This document shows, one piece after another, positions 22,506-34,207 of a DNA stretch of 64,000 nucleotides (positions are counted from its first letter, which is position 1; each line of letters begins with the position of its first letter). This stretch comes from Cephalotus follicularis. Taxonomy: Eukaryota > Streptophyta > Magnoliopsida > Oxalidales > Cephalotaceae. A program made the position numbers and the translations under genes. Where the stretch lies: positions 270,701 to 334,700 of the forward strand of contig BDDD01000717.1 of assembly GCA_001972305.1 (NCBI GenBank), in the 5' to 3' direction. The notes beneath the pieces were generated by a model. The model did no database searches, had not been told where the DNA came from, and saw nothing but the letters and a program-made list of their open reading frames with translations.

Positions 22506-24202
22506 ACATTCTTTTCTGTTCATATCTCATGAAATAGAACATTTCGTAAATAACTAAGGGGTCATAAAAACACAAAAACAGACCCAATTGAACCAGTCAC
22601 CAGGGAAAGGTGCACATCCCCGATCACCAACTTACATCACATGCATGCCCGTGAGCACTCTCCGCTCATAACATTAATCCTTATCTAGATTAATCCTCTA
22701 TGGATCGCAATCCAGTAGTTGTTCATCTCAATTCGTTGCATTTTCTCATTCCGTAAAAACATTTCTTAATACTTCGAGTGACCATCTCAAAGCATTAATA
22801 AAACAATTTTGTAAAACATTTGAAAACATTTTGAATTTTTTTTTTGTAAAACATTTGAAAAACTGATTTTAAAACATTTTTGTTGTAACGCCCAGAATTT
22901 TATAAATAATTATTTTAATATTGGCACAGTGTATGGCCGTATTGAGCCGATGGAGCCCGAATTAATAAAAAGCATTGCGTATTGGAGCCGCAATCATAAG
23001 GCCCAAAATGATTAATAAACCTCATTTTTAATGCATGATAATAAGGCCCTATTTTCGCACTTTTATTGCGATTATTTTGGTACCCTTTCGGATAATTAAT
23101 ATCGCAAATTGCGGATTAAACGAGACCCATGCCTTAGTGTTTTGTTGGTAAATACCAAGAAGGAAAGCAAAATAATTAAAAGAAGATAAGGGGGACACGG
23201 GCGCATAAGGCGCCCGTACAAAAGGAGAGATGCGTGAGAGAATGGGAGAGAGCAGTGGGAGAGAAATGGAGAGAGGGACGCTGGTGCATCGGGGAAGACG
23301 TCGGAGCTAGCCGCCGGACTAGGAAGAGATGGCGAACGGTCCAGACCCCATAACCCGCCGGTAAGCTCTTCTCTTTTCTTCTTTTTCTGCTCGTTTTCTT
23401 CTCCCTAACGTCGCTACTGTCGCGCGTTGCTGACCGTTCCACCACAAGTTAGCATCGTGGGAAGGTCTGGTCTTCACCTCAGAGGCCGGCTACACCTATT
23501 TCAGTGGCTGATTTGGCACCATTTGGCCGGAAACGGCCGGATTCAAACTGGCTAGTTGACTCAGTGGAGCCAACTCACTGTCGCCTTTGACCGCGCGTTT
23601 GGCACCGAGTCTCGGCGAGTTAAGGGCATGGATGTGTTGATATGATGGTTGTGATGCGTTTTATGGTGTTGGTCGGAGCTGTAGTTGACCGGCGAGTCAA
23701 CTCAGTGAGTTAAACTCACTGGCCGGCCGTGACATCACGATTCACTGCGAGTCTCTGGCAGTGACGTGTAGAATTGATGATTGTGAGGTGATTTTGGGTG
23801 GTGACCAAAGCTGTGGTTGACCGACGAGTTGACTCACTACCAGCCGTGACAACGCGTTTCACGACGAGTCACGATGAGACTCCGATGGTTTTGAACATAT
23901 CGTCCAATGTGGAACCTGTTTTTGGGTTTCGCCGGAGCTAAATGAGTTGGCAGAAAACAGGCCGAAGCTCCGATGGCGGCTATTCTTGGTTTCCATGCAT
24001 AGAGTGTAACGGAAATGTGTTGTGCATGTAGGATAAAGGAAATGATCAAGGATAAACGAAACGATCAAGGATAGAGGATTTTCGAGCTTTACGAGCTCAG
24101 TTGCTAAGAGGTAGGTTATACTATTGCTTGCATTACATTCATGCATTCTAAATAATTATGTGGATTGATGTGTACGAATTGTATTTGTATGGATACATGA
24201 CT

Positions 24203-24228
24203 GTATATATATATATATATATATATAC
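24203..24228. repeat. (TA)n microsatellite
   Basis: Uninterrupted TA dinucleotide run of about 26 bp within the LTR. Confidence 0.9.
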
Positions 24229-24420
24229 GAGCATATGGATTGATATATATACTGCATATGGCATATGATATAAGGGTTCGGCGTTGAATTAAGAGAAGAT
24301 GAATTCTTGCCATCTCTCAATTCACGGGCTATGGGATGAATCTTAAAAAGGGCTTTGAACTGTTTTGGACACAGTTCCATTGATTTACGAACTATATCGC
24401 AAACTACATTTTCTATCAAA

Positions 24421-24565
24421 ACCGTCGACACTTTATGCTTTCAAAACTAAACCAGTCGACGCTTTATGAGTTAAACCAAACAGTCAACGCCTTATACTTT
24501 AAAACAAACCGTTGACGCTTTATACTTGTGCTTTTTTAAACTGTTGACGCTCGGGGCTAGGCATC
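24421..24565 (+). repeat. GTCGACGC-type array in family E-like LTR
   Basis: Five cores (GTCGAC, GTCAAC, GTTGAC) followed by GCTTTAT or similar. Spacing is looser here, about 28-33 bp, than in the other families. Confidence 0.6.
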
Positions 24566-25266
24566 GACGCTTAGTGCCCTATTTAGCCCAAACACACCAT
24601 TTTACATGGTTTTCCATCCAAAATGATTTTATCTTCAACCGGATTCCATAGAAAGCCTCCCTAAGGCTTTGTAACCTATGGAAATCCTTATGTATCACTT
24701 TTGATTTCTAAATCGATGTTCAAGTGAAGTTGTAAGGAAATTACTCAATAAAAGAGTTTTACGCAAATGGTTTCTAAATGGTTTTCATAATGGTCAGGTA
24801 GGTCCATTGGGATATTGAGACGCGAATATCTTATTTGGACTTCCTTTCCATTGTTTTATGGATTTCAAAATGGTCAGGTACTTCCATTGGGACATCTGGG
24901 CGTGGATACTCCCATTTGGACTCCCTTTCCATTCATTATGACTTCGATAGGGACCAACCAAATGATATATGAAAAATTGGTTACAAAATGGATTATGAAC
25001 ACGAAATGGCCATTGGATATGAAAAATGACTTATGATTACAAAATGATCTTTATATGATTTGACGGATGTGGATACTATGAGATCCTATATGAAATGGTC
25101 CCTATCCTTTAAACAAATATATGTTATGGGTTACGAGTATTACAAGGTACAACTATGATATATACTATTGTTTGAGACCTATGAGATAACCCATCCATAA
25201 CCTACGTTTCTGTCGCGAGGATTATGGGTGTTCGATCACATCATCATTGGAGGTTACCGGCGCCTA

Positions 25267-25440
25267 TGGGTTCTGACCGTTTTTACAGCTTTACCACTCT
25301 ATGGGTTCTGACCGTTTTTACGGCTTTACCACTATACTATGGGTTCTGACCGTTTTTACGGCTTTACCACTCTATGGGTTCTGACCGTTTTTACGGATTT
25401 ACCACTATATTACGAGCTTTGACCAGTTTTACGGATTAGC
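25267..25440 (+). repeat. Minisatellite of 34-38 bp units
   Basis: Five units of the form CTATGGGTTCTGACCGTTTT... ending in TTTACCACT; the last is diverged. Confidence 0.85.
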
Positions 25441-27028
25441 CATGATGTGATCAGCGTTATCTCTTCCCCACTCGGCTACGACCTCAAAAGGGTAGGTAGT
25501 CGGTGGTAGTGCTATCTCGGGCCAGAAGGGCAGAGTAGTACTCAGACCTATGGACTGGTTGTCCCTATGATTGATATTGATTGTTATATGGATTGTCTGC
25601 AGGCCTATGGCCTTTTATGTGATTAGGACCAGCCCAGTATACCAGTGCTTAGGGACAATTGGTATACGGACGCCGTCCGCAATTGTCATTTATGCGCACG
25701 ACATGACATACATTGATATACTGTTACACGCATATCACTATTATACTATTGCATGCATATCACCATTATGCTGATGCACTACATGACATACATTGATATA
25801 CAGTTACACGCATATCACTATTATACTGTTGCATGCATAGCATAGTATACCTACACGACATTATGTCGCTGACCCATTTCCCCTATGTGCGGAATGGGTC
25901 AGGCTCAGGCTCAGGTGATGGATTGCAACAAGGTAAGCGGAGAAGGACAGGTTTTCTATAACAGATTTTGTTAGCCAATTGTATATGGAGTTGCCTGTAT
26001 ATGAATTGTATTAAATGTGACAGGCTGAGACGGATGGATTCTCTGTAGCATATTTTTATTTGCCCTATTGTACATGATCTTACTTATGGTAAAGGATATG
26101 AGTTTGTTTATATGAGTTGTAAAAAGGGCCTCGAGTTATAAATGAACTGTACTGATATGTTAGATTTGTTATGCATAAGAGACAGATCTAAAGATATATT
26201 AAAGATGTTTTATTTCAGCTATCGACCTGCCGGCATGTGGCAGTACTTATGATATGTGTATTGATGTATTAAACAGGGACAAGCCCATCATTTGAGGCAT
26301 TAGAATGATATGATACTTGTTTAGTTGTGATTGCTGAGGGCTGAGCCTATATCTATGCATAAACAGCTGATTCCTCCTTCGGGAGTGTTGAGATATAAAT
26401 TGAGTTTTCCTTTGCAGGGGGTTTAGTCCTATAAACGAATACTTCATGCCAAAATTTCGGGAGATTTTAAGAGTTAGTTTTTATTTGATTTGATTATTCC
26501 ACTGATGTTATATAATGGTTCTTCCACTTATATGACTTTGATTTAAGTTTTAAATTTATAGCACTTTTTGGAGTATGAATTATATGACTAAATGGACTTA
26601 AGAGAATGAATATCACGCGTCGGACAGTTGTAAAACATTTTGAAACATTTTTGTAGAATAATAATAACTATAATTTTCCAGAAAATACTTTAAAGTAAGT
26701 AAGTATAAAACACTCTGGTAAAAATATAGAATTTTAGTAAAATACTTTGGTATAAAAATAGCATTTTTCCTTACCACCATAAAATACTTTGGAAAGGTGA
26801 TTAGGAATCCTTACCTTGCTTCATTCTCCTTCTTTCCTCCTTTATACCCATCTCAGCAAGACTCTCCTTCTCTATACTAAAATTCTCCTACTTTTTCTCT
26901 TCTTCTCTCTTCTTCTCTCCTTCTTCCTCTCCATCTTCTTTCTCTCTTTTTCTTCCTCTCTTCTTCTTTCTCTCCCGTCTGCCTCTTCTCTCTTTCCCTC
27001 TGTGCTGAGCAATGAAGCTGAATGGGGT

Positions 27029-27036
27029 ATTTATAG
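27029..27036 (-). promoter_or_regulatory. TATA box of family D LTR
   Basis: The minus strand reads TATAAATA, directly downstream of the palindrome cluster at 27134-27395. The same sequence and order occur at 48235-48242. Confidence 0.6.
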
Positions 27037-27133
27037 GAAGTCTTCAGCCGCCTTCATTTTGTCGTTTTCTAACACGGTCTTCTTCTATCGTCCGTTGCTT
27101 GACACGCATCCTTCTTCTTAAAGTGGCAGAGGT

Positions 27134-27395
27134 TAAGCGCTAAGCGTCGTCGCTTAAGCCCCAAAGTGCTGCAGCTTTGCCCTCTAAGCGCTGCCTGTTG
27201 ACGCGTAACAAAGGAAATTTAATGCTTGAAAGCGTCGCCACTTTCTCCATTACACTATAACAAACTGTCAACGCTTTAACTCACAAATTTGGTACCCACA
27301 AAAGAAGCCAAACTGTCGACGCCTTGAATAGGACTGTCGACGCTTTATGGCATTTCACCAAACTGTCGACGCTTTAAAATAGGCAGTTGACTCTT
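27134..27395 (-). repeat. GTCGACGC palindromes of family D LTR
   Basis: Includes three cores at 27313-27390 with flanks ACTGTCGACGCTTT; spacings are 21, 29 and 21 bp. Further decayed forms (GCGTCGTCGC, GCGTCGCC) lie at 27134-27245. Confidence 0.75.
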
Positions 27396-27675
27396 TCAAC
27401 ATGGCAAGATGCGCAAACATGCTTACGGCACACAGTACAACCGTATATCCATAAATAATGACTTCAAAATGTTCCAGTCCAAAACAAATATCCAAATTAA
27501 ATTTTCTTTCGGGGGTGCTGCCCCGAAGCTCCTGCCACCGGGGAACGGAACCCCTGAACCCATGAGTGCTAGGGTTATATTACGGGTCCCTTTCTGGCAT
27601 TCGCTGATCTCAATAACGGAAATCATACTTTCATAAATAATATCTCAAATGGAAATTTATGGTCATTTCATAGTT

Positions 27676-28262
27676 GTAGAAACTATGTCTGGGCTTTTAA
27701 AGGATGCCCTAGTTTGTTTTCCATATTGACACGCGTCACAAATTTTATCCTTTTCAAAGCTAAGTTTGGGAAGACCCTTAACTAGTTCATGTTTTAAAAG
27801 CTTTGTAATGTTTGACATACCTACATGACATAGTCTCCTATGCCATAGCCAATTGTCTACATTTAAGGAAACTAGACATTTAACATTTTGTAGGTCATTT
27901 AAATCTACAACATTTACATTTCCTTGTCTATGTCCAATAAACCTAGTTTGGTCATTATTGATGTCTATTACTCTACAAACATATTTTTCGACAGTGACTT
28001 TACAATCCTTGTCACATAATTGAATTATGCTCAAGAGATTGTGTTTTTGTACATTCACATATAATACATTATGAATAAAGGTTTGAGCATTACCTATGGA
28101 GCCAAAACCCATAATCCTTCCTTTAGCATTATCTCCAAATGTAACAACTCCCCTTTCCTTTGACTCGTAGTTGACAAAAAGGCTTTTGTCACCCATCATA
28201 TGCTTGGAGCACCCACTATCCATGTACCATTGCGTTTTCTTGGATAGTGGCTTCAAGCACAT
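27676..28262 (-). pseudogene. Cop1 protease and integrase zinc domain
   Basis: Retroviral-type aspartic protease with the active-site string DSGCSKHM near residue 17, then the GAG-pre-integrase HHCC domain (WHRRLCHVGMSNI ... CDACQYGK) near the end. This part has one open frame. The upstream connection to gag has stops near 28263-28310, and the downstream side is cut by the family D LTR. In the complete polyprotein these domains mature Gag-Pol and help bind element DNA. Confidence 0.88.
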
Positions 28263-30136
28263 CTACAAAAAATAAACTCAAGTTTTTGTTTGAGGTACCC
28301 AACTAATTTAGGGTCCCTTGGGGTTAGTCATGATGGTTCCTTTAGGAACCCAATTTTTCTTAATTCTTATAAAGTTTGAATCATGCAAGATATTTATTTT
28401 ATAAAAGCATGAGGTAGAAACGTGTCCTAGTTTACCACAATTATTACATGAGACATTTATTTTTTCTTTATTCACGATATTTCTATTATGCATGACATTT
28501 TTCTTATAAAAGCACAATGATGATTTATGTACGAATTTACCACAATGAATTCAAGAAGTATCTACCCCTTTCTTGTATGTAGCATTTTTCTTATGAAAGC
28601 ATGAGGATGATGCCTATCCATATTTACCACAATAAATACAAGAATTGATAACATTTCTCTTAATCATTGCATTTCTTTTAGGATAACAAGAAGAAGATAT
28701 ATGTCCTATCTTACCACAATACTCACAAGTAACTTTTGCAACTTTATTCTTAGAAGAGACTTTTTGTATTTCATCTTTTTCTATCATTTCTTTCCTTTCA
28801 AAGAAATTTCGATATAACTTTACATTTGTCATCTCTTCATATCCTATACCTGCTTTGTCAAAGACACATCTTTGCATCCCTAAAAGGTTTTCTAACTTTT
28901 CACTACTACTAGAAAACTTTGAAAAAGTTTTCTTTAAGGCATCTATTTCAACCTTAAGATTCTTATTTTCTTCTTCTAAGTGAGCTACTTCATATTCTAG
29001 AAAATCTATTTCTACATCCATAGAGTTGATTTCCTTAGTCAAATCAATTGTTTTTAGTTCATCATTTTCATTTGTCAAAGTTTTGACCTTTTTCTTTAGG
29101 GAAGTAATCATAGAACTATATTTTCACACATAATAACAAGCTCATCATAAGTTACCTCATCATTTTCCTCCTCCTCTTCTTCCTCGAATTCCATCAAAGC
29201 CAGTTGAGCCACTTGTTCCCGAGTGTCCTCATCCGAACTTGATTCATCGCTATTGTCCCAAGTAGCGACCATTGCTTTCTTCTTCTTCATGGATTCCTTT
29301 TTCTTTAGTCGGGGGCAATCGCTCTTGTAATGCCTCGGCTTGTTGCACTCGAAACAAATGACTTCTTCCTTTTTGCTCAATTCTCCCATTTGGTGGAACT
29401 TCTTGTTTTGTTTTCCCCGAAACTTCTTTTATTTTGCTAGAAATTTCTGGAACTTCCTTGTGAAGAGAGCAAGATCTTCATCATCATCATCATCTTCATC
29501 ATCATAGGAATCTTCATTTGCGGATGATTTTAGGGCTACCACCTTTTTCTTCTTTTTCTCCTTTTCTTCATCATCTTCTCTCTTTTGCATTTTTAGCTCG
29601 TGCGTCATGAGAGACCCAAGAAGGTCCTCCAAGGGAAGAAGGTTGAGATTCTTGGCTTCTTCAATCCCCGTTACCTTAGGCATCCATGATCTTGGTAAAC
29701 ACCTAAGAACCTTTCTCACCAATTCACTATTAGAATAAGTTTTATCTAACGATTGCAAAGCATTAATAATATTTGTAAATCTTGTGAACATAGATTTAAT
29801 GTCCTTATTTTCATTCATTGAGAACAATTCATAGTCGTGAACTAGCATACTTATTTTGGCATCTTTTACTTGGTTTGTACCTTCGTAGTTGACTTCGACT
29901 CTATCCCACATTTCTTTAGCCGAATTGCAAGATGAGACTCTATTAAGTTCACTAGAGTTTATGGCACAAATAATTATATGCTTGGCTTTTACATTCATCT
30001 GTATTCTTCTCCTATCATCATCATTATAAGTGTTTCTAGGCTTAGGAATAACTTTCCCACTTTCACTCCTAATAGCAGGAAGATTTGGGCCGTCAGCAAT
30101 GAGGTCCCACAAGTTATAATCAAGGGATTGATTTTG
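28263..30136 (-). pseudogene. Cop1 gag with five zinc knuckles, N-terminus lost
   Basis: The UBN2/gag domain is at 30112-29600 (NLWDLIADGP ... MWDRVEVNYEGTNQVKDAK ... LLGSLMTHELK), then Lys/Glu/Asp-rich tracts and a CCHC knuckle (CFECNKPRHYKSDC) near 29350. A coiled coil follows at 29100-28860, then a row of knuckles: CEYCGKIGHISSSC, CIYCGKYG..., one with its first Cys codon turned to a stop, and CNNCGKLGHVSTSC. It ends at WVPKGT near 28350. Stops and shifts occur near 29400, 29110, 28612 and 28550. The first about 40-50 residues are missing because the LTR joins at 30137. Confidence 0.85.
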
Positions 30137-31431
30137 GATTTTTCAATTTAAATAATGAACACAAAATAAATAAGCAATCCAAATAAAATAAATAAAGTAA
30201 TTACAGAGAAAAGGGTTAGAGAGATGCAAACACAATTTATAGCGGTTCGGCAAAGATCGTGCCTACGTCCACTTTCCCAAGGTCCTCCTTGAGTTTCCAC
30301 TAGTATTCTACCTGAATACAATCTCTGAATATCTTTACAGGGGCTATTCGGTGTACCTTACAATCTTCTATGATTGACCTCAATCACTAGGGTTCACTCC
30401 CCTTTCTCACTCTAGGGTTCACTCCCCTTTACAAGCGTGGATTACGAAAATGATATGTGTTTTGTGTAACCTCTCAAAGGTTTGATATTTCTATTTTGAT
30501 TACAAGGAATTTGGTTGCTCTCAAATAGATAAAGAAAACTTGTTCTGGCTTTGATCTTGATATGAAAGTGGATTTTGCTCTTGATGATCTCTTGCTTGAA
30601 TGATCTCTTTTTCTTTTCAATTTCTTGTATCTTTTGTTTGTAGCTGATTTGATTTAATAGAGCTTCTATTTTGAACCTTGGGAATTGTTACTTTTGTCTT
30701 GAAAGTTGTTCTATCAGTCTTGGGAGTTGTAACTTCAGTCTTGGATGATGTATCTTCAGTCTTGGAAGTTGTAACTTCATTAATGGAGTATTAAACTGTT
30801 GTCAGTAATTTGTTCCCCGCACTCAATGCTTCGACGATGTTCCTCAAAGCATCACCTCTTATGTGTCTATTGGAAATTTGAATTTGAAAGTTCTGCTCAA
30901 AGCGCTGAAGGTCTTGATCTTGGTGTCGACGGTTTGTCACAAAGCGCTGACAGTTTGTGTAGAGCGTCGCTGCTTTCTGTAAATTAATTTTCCGTCCAAC
31001 ATCTCTGGTTTTACCCGATGATGTAGAGTCGTTAACCGCTGACGCCTTGGATCAAAGCGCTGATGCTTTCTTCGAAGCGTCGCCGTTTTGTGCAATTTAA
31101 TTGACTTCAAACATCTCTTGTTTTAACTGCTGATATGGGGTGCTTAACTGCTGACACCTTAGCTCAAACCGCCGCCGCTTTCTTCAGAGCGTCAACGGTT
31201 TGGGAAATTTCTCCTTTGCTACGAATGCTTCAACTGCTGTTGCTTTACACTTGGGCATCGAAGGTCTCACAAAGCGCTAACGGTTTTATTTTGACTGTCG
31301 ACGCTTAGACCTGTATCTGTAATTTACTGTTTTGACTTTTGCAACTTTTTATCTTAACTTGCACAAAAAGAAACTTTGTTAAATACAAATATGTTATCAT
31401 CAAAACCCGGATTGAGACATAAATGTCAACA
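30137..31431 (-). mobile_element. Copia LTR shared by Cop2 (as 3' LTR) and Cop1 (as 5' LTR)
   Basis: The minus strand starts TGTTGACA right after a polypurine tract and Cop2 ORF3. It runs through the palindrome array (30890-31300) and a segment near 30240-30300 recalling the end of the CopG LTR (GTGGACGTAGGC, GCCGAACC). It then joins Cop1 gag without a TG..CA end or a primer-binding site. The last bases of the LTR, the primer site and the gag start appear deleted. Confidence 0.85.
30890..31300 (-). repeat. GCGTCGAC/GCGCTGAC array of Cop1/Cop2 LTR
   Basis: Cores GCGCTGAAG, GTGTCGACGG, GCGCTGACAG and GCGTCGCTG at 30900-30970 have centres 20-21 bp apart. More decayed copies continue to 31300. 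Flanks are AAAGCG or CGCTTT. Confidence 0.75.
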
Positions 31432-31445
31432 ATCTCCCCCATTTT
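31432..31445 (-). other. Polypurine tract of Cop2
   Basis: Same sequence as at 6320-6333, directly before the LTR. Additional G-rich tracts follow at about 31545-31570. Confidence 0.85.
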
Positions 31446-31904
31446 GATGATGACAAAATTTGCTACATTTTTAATAAAAAATTATACAAGTTAAAAGAAT
31501 ATAACTATTATGCATAAGTTCAAGAAACATATAACTCATAACTCCCCCTAAATTCATTAACTCCCCCTTAGTATGACAAGAGGTATTAACTTGTCATTCT
31601 TCCTATATTTTCTCTCTATAAATCTCCCTATATTTTCTCCACCTTTTTGTTATCATTTCAAAAAGGATTAAGCATAATATGAAATCAAATTCAAACTTAA
31701 TAAAAACATCAAACATCCAAAATATTCATTCATTCAAGTCATTAACATTCAATTCATAACATAATACTATTCAACTCATAATATTAAATCATTCAATCAA
31801 AACATCAAACTTACAATATTCAAATTGATTACAAAATAACAATTGTTTTTAACATATAACAACTTATATCAAAATTAAACTTCATAAACATATTAGAAAC
31901 TGTT
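31446..31904 (-). other. Cop2 3' non-coding region
   Basis: Nearly identical to 6334-6803; no coding potential. Confidence 0.7.
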
Positions 31905-32696
31905 TTTCAAAAACTTCAAACAAAATGAACAAAGATGCTAGATGAAACATGAGATGCATGAGCTCAGTCGTCCATAGGATCATCCATGTCGCCCTCCAAA
32001 TCATCGGTAGCTCCATCATCACGTTGATTCGCATCGTCGTCTTTACTCGAAGATAAAGTGATAAGACTTTTGTCGCCAACTGTCTATTTCCTGGCAAGCC
32101 TTCTCGCAATCCTCTTTTGCCTTCTCTTGTGTGTTTGAACCTCAACCTTGATTTCCTTGATAGCTTCCATCAGCTCTTCGAATTGAGTTCTCGGCAGGTT
32201 GACATTCGATGTCGGATCAACTTGTGGCTCGTTTGTGGCTTCTCCTTGAGTCTCTTCACCCATTTTTTCAACTTTATCCCGAGCCTCTTATGCTTCATAA
32301 ACCCCATTCTACCTAGGGTCCTTTTTCCTAGCTTATCCGTACTTTGGAGTGAACGATGCAACTCTCCACTTAAATCAACTCCAAAATGCATGAGGATTTT
32401 GGTGATTATATTACTATAGGGAAGACGTGTGTTTTCCCTAGAGTGCATAGCTTGCATGTGGTGGATTATAAGGCTTGGCACATTAATCTTTTGACCCGTG
32501 ATTATGTGGTACATCGTGTATGGCTCCATCTGGGTCACTTCATCAAAACCACCGGCCTTAGGCAATATATGTGTGGCAACGGTGCTATGTAGGAACCTAT
32601 GGTGCAAGCTAAGATTTCTAGTGTACATTCTTTGCATACAATCTGCATTCTCTCCAAATAGCATTCTCACACACTCTTCTTTGTTGAATTCTTTAA
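31905..32696 (-). pseudogene. Cop2 ORF3: env-like protein, 5' part lost
   Basis: Matches Cop1 ORF3 from KEFN.EECVRMLFGE onward. It keeps a middle part of about 55 residues (with QRMYTRNLSLHHRFLHS and YHIITGQKI) that Cop1 lacks. The coiled-coil end (EELMEAIKEIKVEVQT) lies in another frame, so a shift separates it. The N-terminal half is gone: at 32696 the sequence changes to a gypsy LTR. Same unknown role as the Cop1 copy. Confidence 0.7.
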
Positions 32697-34065
32697 GAAC
32701 CAGTTGACTGTTCATACATTTAATAGAACATATCTGCAGAAGGTTGTGTAGTCGACTGCCAAGAGAGGGCAGCTGAGTGGATAAGGTAGGCAGCCAACTG
32801 TCAAGAGGAGACAACCGACTGTTAGAGGAGGCAGCCGAATGCCAGGACTAGGACAGACAGCTATCAAAGGAAAACAGCCGACTGTGAAGAGGAGACAGCC
32901 GACTGGTTAGGGACTGACCCGCACTTTGAGCATATCTTTGCATTGCATTTTGATATGAAATGAATTGATGATTGGAATATGGATGATTCTAAAGTGTTTT
33001 ATTCATTTTAGAAATGTGTACATGATTTTATATGAATCATTATTTGATATGAAAATATATATTTTGATAAATGTATGTTTTCAAGGATTGAAACATGGTT
33101 TCAAAGATGTAATACATTTTGATATAAATGTATTATTTCCAGTACTTTATAAACTACTTGGAAACGATTTGAATTGAATTGATTTGTTGATTGTGATTGA
33201 TGTCGTACTGGCTGGGGTGATGAAGTGTCACCGATGGCTGGTGGCAGGGATGTTCTCCTAGGTGTCAGGTGATGGCCAGGGACGCCCAAGTACAATGTTA
33301 CCTGAGACATAGTGCGAGTAACACGGGTTACCATGATTGCTGAACACAGAGTGCGAGCATCATGAGTTGATTGATTTGACTTGCTTCGTGACCCAGGAGT
33401 CGTGGGCCGGAGTAAGAGTACGATGTCAGGGCCAGGAGATGGCGGCGCTCTTCGTACCGTTGATTGGATTGATTTTGTCCTTTGAGACATGATTGATGAT
33501 TTGATGGTTGTAGCCACTTGGCATGGTTGCACCTATTGGCATATATATATATATACATATGTATATGTACGTGTGGTGATATATTATATATTGCATCATG
33601 AGTGCATTCATTTCATGACATTCATTATCACTGACCTTGAATTTCACTTATGATTTAGCCGAGTGAGGACAAAGGCTAACCCCCTACTATTGCAGATTGA
33701 TGCAGTAATGTGGATGTCGACGGTACGCGGCGAATCTGTTGGGAGATGGAGTTTTATTGCTTAAATAAATGTTTTAACAATGTATTGAGACCCATATTAT
33801 TTTGAATTAATGTATTAATGGTGTAGATCGACTTTTGATCACGCCCCGTTTATGGGCAATCGACGATGGCTCAATTATGTTAATGTTGGAATCATGTGGT
33901 ATGGGATGCATGATTCGGTTTGTTTATCTAGCTTATTATTAAATGCTTCCGCAAATAAGAATGGAATTGGAGTTTTTAATTTTATCATATTTGTATAAGC
34001 TGGATAACATTATATTGATTGCCTTTACCGCTTTAATGCTATCTTATCAGGAACAGGGTGTGACA
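32697..34065 (+). mobile_element. Gyp2 5' LTR, start missing
   Basis: Ends CAGGGTGTGACA before the primer site. It holds one CAGTCGACTG-type array (32701-32905; spacings mostly 20-21 bp, many cores decayed). The stretch 33190-33700 resembles the second half of family A LTRs. By comparison about 1.3 kb of the upstream part is lost. Confidence 0.75.
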
Positions 34066-34069
34066 GCAG

Positions 34070-34081
34070 TGGTATCAGAGC
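34070..34081 (+). other. Primer-binding site of Gyp2
   Basis: TGGTATCAGAGC, complementary to initiator tRNA-Met, four bases after the LTR end. Confidence 0.9.
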
Positions 34082-34207
34082 ATATATCTATTTATATGCT
34101 TAGCTAGGATACTGTCCTTGGCAATTAAATAAGTGTTCCTATAAGGAAAGTTCATTAATGATTTAAGATTGTTCCTGATGGTTAATGTTATTCTATTATA
34201 GGAACAA

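Larger units (their letters stand above)
22884..26626 (+). mobile_element. Family E-like gypsy LTR (solo), 3.74 kb
   Basis: Begins TGTAACGCCC and probably ends CGGACA at 26626. Flanks TTTGT (22879-22883) and GTTGT (26627-26631) match in four of five bases. The last third is related to the LTR at 16622-20431. It contains a GC-rich block (23180-23960), a TA run, a small GTCGACGC array and a tandem repeat. No genes are visible. Confidence 0.7.
21296..27670 (-). mobile_element. Family D gypsy LTR (solo), split by another LTR
   Basis: Outer LTR with TSD TAGTT (21291-21295 and 27671-27675). The minus strand starts TGAAATGACC at 27670 and ends GGGGGTGTTACA at 21296; it matches the solo LTR at 47603-49878. 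It is interrupted at 22884-26626. Without that insert it is about 2.6 kb. It holds GTCGACGC palindromes (27134-27395), a TATA box, a CT-rich (GA on the sense strand) leader at 26850-27005 and GC-rich hairpins at 27507-27560. Confidence 0.85.
5884..31431 (-). mobile_element. Cop1: Sirevirus-type copia element, interrupted by three LTR insertions
   Basis: Reading the minus strand, order is LTR 31431-30137, gag 30136-28263, protease and pre-integrase domain 28262-27676, integrase 21295-20432, RT/RNase H from 16616-16441 and 9783-8345, env-like ORF3 7906-6804, polypurine tract 6333-6320, truncated LTR 6319-5884. Removing the insertions at 9789-16435, 16622-20431 and 21296-27670 leaves about 7 kb of internal sequence, a normal size. 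The primer-binding site and gag N-terminus are missing: the LTR joins gag directly near 30137. Confidence 0.85.

Noticed and set aside
26816..27121. 101-codon open frame rich in Leu, Phe and Ser
   Set aside because: Arises from a CT-rich tract, which is the antisense of the GA-rich leader of a family D LTR.
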